From Nostoc sp. JL33 (lineage in GTDB: Bacteria > Cyanobacteriota > Cyanobacteriia > Cyanobacteriales > Nostocaceae): a stretch of 64,000 bases of DNA. The stretch's first letter is position 1. The number at the start of each line of letters is the position of its first letter. The notes below the pieces were generated by a model. That model was not told the DNA's origin, made no database searches, and saw nothing but the letters and a program-made list of their open reading frames with translations. The translations under genes and the position numbers were made by a program. The stretch is from positions 92,379 to 156,378 of the forward strand of contig NZ_JABXKP010000104.1 in assembly GCF_017114985.1 (NCBI RefSeq). The letters are read 5' to 3'. Of this stretch, positions 54,380-61,147 are shown piece after piece.

Positions 54380-54853
54380 TTAATTGAATCCACAGCGTTT
54401 TAAGGAAATATCTTGAGTGTTTTCTGGTTTTAATTGCGATTTCATTGATTGATGATCGTTAACTTGCTGTGCCAATCTCTGATCTAAATTACCACCACGA
54501 ATTTCTGTTTTTTGCTTCCCAACTACTTCCCGATAAGCTAAGTCTTTGATTTTGCTTAAGCAGTTTGATGATACATTACTATCAGATATTGAATCATTAG
54601 CCTGTTTCAGCATTTTTAGATTTTCACTTTGCTGTTGATTTGTCCTACTGGCATTAGAGTTTTCTTTTAGCACTCGATTGTAGGTACGATATGGAATGTA
54701 ATGCAGAGGATTATACCCAGCAAATCGCAGCATTAAAACACATGCCCAGGAATATTTTCCAGCAAGAATTGCTTCAACTACTTTGTCAAATTGTTGAGCC
54801 TTCACTGTCTTATCTAAGTTACTACTAATGCTAGCAATGTCTTGATTCATCAT
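54380..54853 (-). CDS. HetP-family heterocyst commitment protein
   Basis: In this 157-residue protein the conserved HetP core is clear at about residues 22-65: F-D-K-V-V-E-A-I-L-A-G-K-Y-S-W-A-C-V and then L-R-F-A-G-Y-N-P-L-H-Y-I-P-Y-R-T-Y-N-R. The C-terminal half is polar and variable, as in the paralogues. HetP and its relatives control commitment to heterocyst differentiation in Anabaena. hetC is not adjacent, so this may be a paralogue rather than hetP itself. No TCCGGA (DIF) motif or NtcA box was seen upstream. Confidence 0.85.
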   Translation of the reverse strand: MMNQDIASISSNLDKTVKAQQFDKVVEAILAGKYSWACVLMLRFAGYNPLHYIPYRTYNRVLKENSNASRTNQQQSENLKMLKQANDSISDSNVSSNCLSKIKDLAYREVVGKQKTEIRGGNLDQRLAQQVNDHQSMKSQLKPENTQDISLKRCGFN

Positions 54854-56042
54854 AGGTTTTAGTTATCTGGGATAAAGTAAACTAGTTCAGTTTCTACGAT
54901 TGTTGGTGTTTCAATTGAGATTTACAAACTGCACTAACCTTTTTGCAGCTGTTTAATCGCTTGTGAGGAAATATCATCAATGGGAGTGAAAGGTAAAAAT
55001 TTACCTTTTGTCTTGTCATATTGACTAGTAGGACAAAAATCTCGCGTGGCACTTGGTAGATACAATTTTGTCCTCTTAAAGTTTTTCAACTCCTAATTCA
55101 ATAAATTCTATCTGTTCACCTGCTTGTATTTCTTACTACTATTCAATTAAGCATTTTCCGGGAAGTTTGCATATTTTTTTAGGCTAGTAGAGAAAATTTA
55201 TTTATCTTTGAGCCTTAACAAGGCTATTCGTATTTATACTATTTTTTCTCGCTAATGTCATCTACTAAATTAGCATATTTATAAGTTAAAGTTACTGAAT
55301 ATATTTCGATACGTACTTGTGTATTGTGCAACTTTTAATTTTGTCCTGCTTTAGTAATTCATGGGGGGTAAGACCCCTCACACAATATCAATTTAAACCC
55401 TTTATTATTGTCGAGTCACTAGAAAATATTACCATTAAGCATGAGGTAAAACAACTTCTAAAAATAGTAATATATCGAGAGTTAAAACCCGTAGGTAACT
55501 ATAGATATTGAAAATGTTTTTTAAATGTTTTCAATTAAATAATATTACTTATTACTTTTGTATTTCCTGCTATACAAAGGTTACAGCTTTAGCTTGTCTA
55601 AATGAAATCGCTGTAAACTGCTGATGAAATATTCCTGAGCATCAGCCAGAAATCGCAGATAGCCTAGTTTGGAAAGAGAATTAGCTGTTAGTAGTAAGCT
55701 GTTCCACATTTAAGAAAGCATATCTTAGGCGCTCGTGTCGCCCGCCCCACAATAAATGTACAATTTCAGATTATGTAAAATAGAGGTAGTTGAAGTTAAT
55801 ATATATACTTTTAATTATCATCAACTAAGTTAAGCAAGACACTTGTGATGGTATGCTTTCACCAAAAAAGATGTAGCAGGCTAAACCTGTAAAAATTTAG
55901 AAAATTCATTAATAGAGAGAAAGTTAATTAACAGAGAATGTTGCTGGATTAACTTAGCAACAATTTGTATGTGTATTAATATCTAACAGATTTATACTTC
56001 TCGTGCATTAGTTGCCTTTAACGCAAGTAGTCGCATTCGACC
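54854..56042. other. long AT-rich intergenic region upstream of the HetP-family gene
   Basis: About 1.2 kb. A 9-bp perfect inverted repeat, AAAGGTAAA-AA-TTTACCTTT (54989-55008), sits 136 bp before the HetP-family start and may be an operator. A copy of the 85-bp dispersed repeat is at 55691-55777. Short frames such as 55317-55511 have no protein-like character. Confidence 0.45.
55691..55777 (-). repeat. about 85-bp dispersed repeat, copy 2
   Basis: This is the reverse complement of the segment at 17188-17273, including TAAGCTGTTCCACATTTAAG and GCGCTCGTGTCGCCC, with few differences. Both copies are intergenic and lack coding capacity. Confidence 0.75.
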
Positions 56043-56285
56043 CTAGCAAACTAAGTACGCAAGATTGTTATTGTCTTCAGTTTCCCTATCTATACCGTAG
56101 ATAGTTACCTCGCCGCCTAGTTGAAATTCGCAGAGAATCCAAACTTGGCTAAATTCCAATTTTAGGTTTGTATCCTCTGCAACTATCCTGAAATTTTTGA
56201 GGATAGCCACTTTTGGAGTGGGAGACTGCTGGTTACTTATATATTTCACATCTCCCTGAACTCTTAATGACGAAGAGGAGTTCAT
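56043..56285 (-). CDS. short hypothetical protein
   Basis: A frame of 80 codons reads M-N-S-S-S-S-L-R-V-Q-G-D, then V-A-I-L-K-N-F-R-I-V-A-E-D-T-N-L-K-L-E-F and Q-L-G-G-E-V-T-I-Y-G-I-D. Its alternation of hydrophobic and charged residues looks like a small beta-rich protein. No ribosome-binding site and no recognised family; it could be spurious. Confidence 0.35.
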   Translation of the reverse strand: MNSSSSLRVQGDVKYISNQQSPTPKVAILKNFRIVAEDTNLKLEFSQVWILCEFQLGGEVTIYGIDRETEDNNNLAYLVC

Positions 56286-56512
56286 GGTTTCATTTCGGTT
56301 TTTTGAGAAATAGAAATATTAGCAAGATTTATGACTAAAGCTAGTAATATTTGCATTTTTTGAAAGAGTCGTCTTGAATTCTCAATCCTTCAACTCTTAC
56401 CATTACTGAAATTTTCCTTAGCTTCCGGAAACACTCGGAAAATAAAATCACAAATCTAGACTCTGCTTTCTCAGATGAAGACGGGTTAAATTACGTGGAA
56501 TACGACGGTTTG

Positions 56513-56540
56513 TAGGGTAGCACACCTGTGCTACCCTACG
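56513..56540. terminator. strong hairpin downstream of the GH116 gene
   Basis: GTAGGGTAGCAC (56513-56524) pairs exactly with GTGCTACCCTAC (56529-56540), four-base loop. It lies just beyond the 3' end of the minus-strand GH116 gene. There is no clear T tract, so it may be a REP-type palindrome serving as a transcript end. Confidence 0.5.
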
Positions 56541-56567
56541 TGTGTTGCAAACCCCTTTGATAGCCAA

Positions 56568-58979
56568 TCAATTAATAACTAAGTAAATTCCCCAAATCGC
56601 CATTGCGCGTAAGTAAGTGCTAGCGCGGAAAGTACCAGTTGCGGTGATAGCTTCAGGTGTGCGAAATTGCAGACCATTGTCATAAATTTGCTGCACTACA
56701 GCCTGCGTCAACCTCAACGCTTCATCCTTCATTCCCATCTGCACAAGAAAAGCCGCCAGCCCAAAGTTTATCCCCGTCCAGACTTCTAGGGGATGAGTAG
56801 CTTTGGGGTTTTCTGGCGAACCGTCAGGACGAACACCATTAGCAGCACCAAACTCACCATTGCAGAATTTCAAAAAGCACGCATCATAAACAGTTTTTAG
56901 GGCAGAGAGGGCGCGATCGCTCGGTACAATATCAGGTAAGTCCAGCAGACGAGCATAAAACTGTCCACACAGTTGATCTGCCATTACCACATCGGAACCA
57001 CTTCCACTATCGAGTCGATAATATTGCCCATTCCAAAGTTTTTCTTGGTAAATAGGAAGAGATTGTTCCAACCAACTTTCATAGGTGGATTTTTGCACCC
57101 TTAATTCCTCTGTGTTCTCTGCGCCTCTGCGGTTCGTTAATAGAACTTCGCTAATTGCGATCGCAGCCTCCAGCGCCGCCAACCACAACCCCCCACAATA
57201 GGCGCTGACACCCTGTAACCGCCAATCATCAAAGGTTTGATCAGGCGCACCAGAATTTTCCGGAATCCCATCGCCATCAAGGTCAAAAGTTTTCAGGTAG
57301 TCGAGAGTTTGAACGATCGCAGGCCAGCAATCTGCCAGGAATTCTACATCGTCAGCACCCGTGAGCAGAAAATCACGGTATACTTGCAAGACAAAATCAC
57401 TACCCAAATCTTTCCACAAATTGCAGTCTTGATAGCTGGTGTAGTTGGTTTTCTCCCAGACGTGTTCATTCGGTGCGCCTAAATCGTGGGGTGTTGCACC
57501 TGCGACTTTGCGAACTGCGATTGGGCTTTCGGCCTTAATTGTCATGTAATAGCCAATGATTCGGGGCGTATCATCACCTTGAGGAATTGCCCGTGCAAAT
57601 GCCCTAATCACCGACTTTTCTAATTCTGGAAACAGCATCAGCAGGGCAAAAGAGCCATACAGCCGCACATCTAGACTTTCATACCAACGGTAATCTAAGC
57701 ATTCCAGCACCGCAAACTGACCGATGGGGTCAAGTTTTGATGCTGCACTCCAGAGAGTACCGCCGCTAGTGAGGTCGTAAAGCTCATTAAATAGAGCCAT
57801 TTTAAACCAGTTGGGTAAATCTTCCCGGTCGAGAATCGGTTTTTGCCAACTTTGAATTTGCGATCGCCAGGTTTGGTATTCTTGTAGCGCAGTCGATGCG
57901 ATCGCCCAACCATTATTACCATTGTTACCAAAAAAGTCTGTATATCTGCGGTAATAGTTAACTCCGGCGGCAAATTCTGTGATCGGCAAATCCCAAGCGA
58001 CGACAAAGGGAATTTCCAGAGTTTCGCCTGGTTGGAGAGTGAAACGAAGTGCGATTGCAGCCCCTAATTGTGTATTGTCTGTTGCTGTCGTATCGAGATA
58101 ATTAGGCAAAGAACCATCTTTAGCAAAGCTTTGCCACACCTCCTCACCCGTTCCTTCAGGATTCCATCCGCTGTGATGAAATATTTCTACTTGGGGGTGC
58201 TTCAGCGTCGCAATACACCAAGTTCCGTCACCTTCTTGCAAAGGTTCATCACTACCAACCCGACCTAAAACACAGCCAAACTCTTGTGTATTTTCAACTA
58301 TCTGGTTGTAGTTTCCTTGACTTTCGCCCCAGCGCGGTTGGTATTCGTAAACCGGACTACCATCATCGCGCACCCGCACTTGGGGAGATTTGAGGGCGTT
58401 TGTAAACCAGCCCACCATATTTTGCCAAGTGAGCATAATGCCCAGAGTAATAGGTGCATCTGTGGGGTTATGAGCATTCCAGAGGAATATCGCCACAGGG
58501 TAGCTAGTTTCTTGGTAATTGCCTGCCCAAATTGGGGAAAACTGCTCACAGGTTAACTGTGCGTGAAATACATTTTCATAGACAAACCAGCTACGTGGGT
58601 ATAGCGCGTGATAATTGCCTGTCCCTTTTGTGCCGGAAAGTGTCGGATACCATTGCCAAGCTTTGAGAGTACTATCATCGGGTGCTTGCGTAGACAAAGC
58701 GTAGGCTTGGGAAGATGTGCTATTGGACTCAAACACACTGAATTGACAAGCGGGAACGTTTTTAAAGGTATGCTCACCACCGTCGATGTGCCACAGGTTA
58801 AAATCTCCTCGTGAAGAACGACCGATGCAACCTGCACCAAAGCCACCCAAAGGCATACCATGCCAAGGGCCATCATCGATATTACTTGCGTAGCGGACGG
58901 TATAAGGTTTGTCCCAGCCTAAACCGATGGGACGGCTCCAAGTGCAAGAGGGGATTTCTGGAGAGAGTTGATTTGTCAT
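56568..58979 (-). CDS. GH116 glucosidase (GBA2/bile-acid beta-glucosidase type)
   Basis: The protein of about 803 residues shows the GBA2 N-terminal domain (W-H-G-M-P-L-G-G-F-G-A-G-C-I-G-R near 43) and the (alpha/alpha)6 catalytic domain, with the nucleophile region N-E-L-Y-D-L-T-S-G-G-T-L-W near 397 and the acid/base region with D-G-I-P-E-N-S-G-A-P-D-Q-T-F-D near 570. Family members cleave beta-glucosides including glucosylceramide; the substrate here is unknown. Residues about 616-627 (R-R-G-A-E-N-T-E-E-L) derive from a dispersed CGCAGAG repeat read in frame. No operon partner. Confidence 0.88.
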   Translation of the reverse strand: MTNQLSPEIPSCTWSRPIGLGWDKPYTVRYASNIDDGPWHGMPLGGFGAGCIGRSSRGDFNLWHIDGGEHTFKNVPACQFSVFESNSTSSQAYALSTQAPDDSTLKAWQWYPTLSGTKGTGNYHALYPRSWFVYENVFHAQLTCEQFSPIWAGNYQETSYPVAIFLWNAHNPTDAPITLGIMLTWQNMVGWFTNALKSPQVRVRDDGSPVYEYQPRWGESQGNYNQIVENTQEFGCVLGRVGSDEPLQEGDGTWCIATLKHPQVEIFHHSGWNPEGTGEEVWQSFAKDGSLPNYLDTTATDNTQLGAAIALRFTLQPGETLEIPFVVAWDLPITEFAAGVNYYRRYTDFFGNNGNNGWAIASTALQEYQTWRSQIQSWQKPILDREDLPNWFKMALFNELYDLTSGGTLWSAASKLDPIGQFAVLECLDYRWYESLDVRLYGSFALLMLFPELEKSVIRAFARAIPQGDDTPRIIGYYMTIKAESPIAVRKVAGATPHDLGAPNEHVWEKTNYTSYQDCNLWKDLGSDFVLQVYRDFLLTGADDVEFLADCWPAIVQTLDYLKTFDLDGDGIPENSGAPDQTFDDWRLQGVSAYCGGLWLAALEAAIAISEVLLTNRRGAENTEELRVQKSTYESWLEQSLPIYQEKLWNGQYYRLDSGSGSDVVMADQLCGQFYARLLDLPDIVPSDRALSALKTVYDACFLKFCNGEFGAANGVRPDGSPENPKATHPLEVWTGINFGLAAFLVQMGMKDEALRLTQAVVQQIYDNGLQFRTPEAITATGTFRASTYLRAMAIWGIYLVIN
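57104..57135. repeat. CGCAGAG-type repeat inside the GH116 gene
   Basis: The minus strand reads GAACCGCAGAGGCGCAGAGA followed by ACACAGAGGAAT, a frequent Nostoc dispersed repeat also present at 36020-36062. It adds about ten residues to the enzyme without breaking the frame. Confidence 0.7.
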
Positions 58980-59059
58980 CACCTGATGTTACAGCGTGCA
59001 GTTACGTCAATGAAGACTAGCGCGATGTGTGATTTTTCTCAAGTCGCATAACGATGTCA

Positions 59060-59084
59060 GGGCATGGCAATGCCATGCCCCTAC
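59060..59084 (+). repeat. REP palindrome upstream of the RAYT gene
   Basis: GGGCATGGCA-A-TGCCATGCCC followed by CTAC, an almost perfect palindrome 63 bp before the RAYT start. The same sequence recurs inside the gene and, inverted, downstream of it. Confidence 0.8.
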
Positions 59085-59146
59085 GTTAGATAGAAATCTT
59101 CAGGTTAATATAAACACAATTTCCAAATAACCGTACTTAAAAATTA

Positions 59147-59725
59147 ATGCCTTACGACCCGCGAATACATCACCGTCGTTCTATTCGCCTAAAAGGATAT
59201 GACTACACCCTACCAGGAGCCTATTTTTTTACGCTTTGTACGCAGGGGCGGCAATGTTTATTTGGCAATGTGGTCAAGGGCAAAATGCAATTAAATTATT
59301 TAGGTCATATTGCCTTCAACTGCTGGGAGACAATTCCCGATCATTTTCCGCACATTGAATTAGATACTTTTGTGGTGATGCCTAATCATGTACATGGGAT
59401 ATTGGTAATTAGTGACACGTCTGTAAGGGCATGGCAATGCCATGCCCCTACAAAAGAACAATTTGGCAAACCTGTGCGCGGTTCTATCCCAACCATAATT
59501 GGCAGCTATAAAAGTGCTGTCAGCAAAAGCATTAATGTTATTTGGCACACCAAAGGGCAATCAATCTGGCAACGAAATTTTTACGAACACATTAGCCGAG
59601 ATCAAAAATTTTTGGATCGCATCCGACAATATATCCTAGACAATCCTCAGAGGTGGCCAGATGATCCAGAAAATCCACAGCATAATCCTGATGATTGCGA
59701 ATTCCTATTCGATATACCTTTCTGA
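59147..59725 (+). CDS. REP-associated tyrosine transposase (RAYT, Y1 type)
   Basis: In this 192-residue protein the HUH motif is M-P-N-H-V-H-G-I-L (His-Val-His) near residue 80, and a candidate catalytic tyrosine lies in N-F-Y-E-H-I near 147. The N-terminus R-R-S-I-R-L-K-G-Y-D-Y and the C-terminal W-P-D-D-P-E-N-P are typical of the family. RAYTs are domesticated single-strand transposases that mobilise REP palindromes. REP copies lie on both sides, and one lies inside the gene, adding R-A-W-Q-C-H-A-P-T at about residue 95 in frame. Confidence 0.9.
   Translation: MPYDPRIHHRRSIRLKGYDYTLPGAYFFTLCTQGRQCLFGNVVKGKMQLNYLGHIAFNCWETIPDHFPHIELDTFVVMPNHVHGILVISDTSVRAWQCHAPTKEQFGKPVRGSIPTIIGSYKSAVSKSINVIWHTKGQSIWQRNFYEHISRDQKFLDRIRQYILDNPQRWPDDPENPQHNPDDCEFLFDIPF
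59427..59451 (+). repeat. REP palindrome inside the RAYT gene
   Basis: GGGCATGGCA-A-TGCCATGCCC then CTAC, identical to the upstream copy and in the same orientation. It is translated in frame. Confidence 0.85.
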
Positions 59726-59731
59726 TTCATT

Positions 59732-59760
59732 GTAGGGGCATGGCATTGCCGTGCCCCTAT
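59732..59760 (-). repeat. REP palindrome downstream of the RAYT gene
   Basis: GTAGGGGCATGGCATTGCC followed by GTGCCCCTAT is an inverted copy of the upstream REP with one base change in the stem, 7 bp after the RAYT stop codon. Confidence 0.8.
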
Positions 59761-59823
59761 TTGGTAATTTTGTTGTATATGTGGGCACTCTAAAAGTAAG
59801 AAACATACCGGAGATTAATTTCT

Positions 59824-60323
59824 ATGTCCACAGCCCCAATTAGTGCAACACTAGCGCAATCAGAGAGAGATGCTGTGTTACAAGCGATGTCTACGACAAG
59901 CCGCTTCGCGTCTACGCCACAATTAAAGAAAAGCTACCATTTTTGATTGATTTAAGTAACGAGGAACGCAAAGCTTTACCCAAGATGGGAGATAAAAGCC
60001 GCGCCTTTGTAAGCAAAGCATTGGAGGTGGCGACACAGAACCCAGAGTTTTTACCGCGATCGTTTGACCTGGATGAGATGCGGAAGGATGTACAATTGTT
60101 TGAGGCGTTGTATCCAGTATTGCTGTCTCTGTCACAATTCCATGAATTGGTGGATGATACATTTTTAGCGGTGGGTAGTGAAGCCTATGCAGCCGCGTTG
60201 CAGGTGTATACTTATGCCAAAGCTAGTGGACAAGGTGCTGGTTTAGAGACAGTAGTTGAGGAAATGGGACAAAGGTTCGCCCGTAAATCTCGGAAAGTCA
60301 AGCCTCAAGCAGCAGTGTTGTAG
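59824..60323 (+). pseudogene. unknown gene frameshifted by a small repeat inserted in a HIP1 site
   Basis: ATG 59824 opens M-S-T-A-P-I-S-A-T-L-A-Q-S-E-R-D-A-V-L-Q-A. A repeat (GCGATGTCTACGACAAGCC to GTCTACGCC, about 59889-59921) then shifts the frame and leads to TGA. In the other frame the protein resumes as A-T-I-K-E-K-L-P-F-L-I-D-L-S-N-E-E-R-K-A-L-P-K and runs to 60323. Removing the repeat between GCGAT and GCC would restore a HIP1-like GCGATCGCC and one frame of about 150 residues. The family is helical and unrecognised. The 3' part may be translated from TTG 59943. Confidence 0.65.
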
Positions 60324-60360
60324 AAAATAACTCGGCGATTGCACTTCTAAGGTGCAATGT

Positions 60361-60486
60361 TGAGGCTCAGAACTCGGATGTTGGAGTAAATTGCTCGACG
60401 TTCCGAGTTCTGAACTCGAAGCTTCAACCTCAGAACATGGAATTTCGAGATGAGAACACGAAACTTCGAGCTCTGAACAGCAACAG
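60361..60486. repeat. degenerate 21-bp repeat, six units
   Basis: Units starting at 60361, 60382, 60403, 60424, 60445 and 60466 share the pattern TCGAG-TCTGAAC-CGAA with many changes. It resembles the 21-bp arrays at 4055 and 37731 in period but not in sequence, and leaves heptad frames open on the minus strand. Confidence 0.55.
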
Positions 60487-60499
60487 CCGAGATCCAAAG

Positions 60500-60718
60500 G
60501 TGAATAATGGTGAGTGGAGGGCGTAGGCGTAGCCCGTCGGAGCGATCGCTTCCATAATTACTGGCGTAGTGCAAGATACAAACGTTATCGCAGTGCAAAT
60601 TGTCTTCGGAACCTGGCGACTAGAAGTCGCGGCTACACAAACTAAGTCCACCTGCGTGGACTTCATGGAAGTTGCAGAGGCAATTTTTGTTAATGTAGCT
60701 GCATCTTTGAGGATGTAA
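60500..60718 (+). pseudogene. small gene remnant carrying two repeat insertions
   Basis: GTG 60500 gives M-N-N-G-E-W-R-A and then TAG inside a repeat (60521-60549, GCGTAGGCGTAGCCCGTC). The same frame resumes as A-I-A-S-I-I-T-G-V-V-Q-D-T-N-V-I-A-V-Q-I-V-F-G-T-W. A second repeat (GCGGCTACACAAACTAAG, about 60614-60662, related to the core of the element at 7002-7231) follows in frame, and the end reads D-F-M-E-V-A-E-A-I-F-V-N-V-A-A-S. The ancestral protein was perhaps 45-55 residues; family unknown. Confidence 0.4.
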
Positions 60719-60742
60719 GCGATCGCCAGATACTTATACTTA

Positions 60743-61075
60743 TTACTTCTTATCAGCTAAATTATACTTAACCTCAATTTCAAAGTTACTCTCAGCCGAA
60801 CCCTCAGTTAAAAAGGGAATCCCAGTTTTACCACCCAGCTTGATGCCAAACTTAACTGTTACCTCTTCAGCGTCAGGTAAATTCTTAAATGCCCCAACTG
60901 CTAACTTGGCATAATCACGAACTTTGTTTTGAAATTCTTTCATATTAACCGTAGGTAAACCATCACGGTATCCTGGTTCTTCTTCTTCTGGAACCTCCTC
61001 GGCTGTGTTTGATTCCACATAGATTTCGTACTCTCGATCATCTTCTTTGACAATCAGGCGTTGCACTTGTGACAT
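60743..61075 (-). CDS. Trypco1 / CU044_2847-domain protein
   Basis: In this 110-residue protein the N-terminal beta part (Q-R-L-I-V-K-E-D-D-R-E-Y-E-I-Y-V-E) and acidic linker lead to the signature segment V-T-V-K-F-G-I-K-L-G-G-K-T-G near 78 and S-A-E-S-N-F-E-I-E-V near 96. This trypsin-co-occurring domain is known from comparative genomics of bacterial conflict systems, where it accompanies trypsin or caspase effectors. Its ATG lies 72 bp from the divergent caspase-STAND gene, supporting a functional pair. Confidence 0.82.
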   Translation of the reverse strand: MSQVQRLIVKEDDREYEIYVESNTAEEVPEEEEPGYRDGLPTVNMKEFQNKVRDYAKLAVGAFKNLPDAEEVTVKFGIKLGGKTGIPFLTEGSAESNFEIEVKYNLADKK

Positions 61076-61147
61076 TAGTAGCCTCAGTTAATGTTTAAGT
61101 TGTTACTCTTGTAATATTACGTAAAAACGGATACTTGATTAGACGCT

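Noticed and set aside
55317..55511. 64-codon plus-strand frame
   Set aside because: Composition and context are not gene-like; it lies in AT-rich intergenic DNA without a ribosome-binding site.
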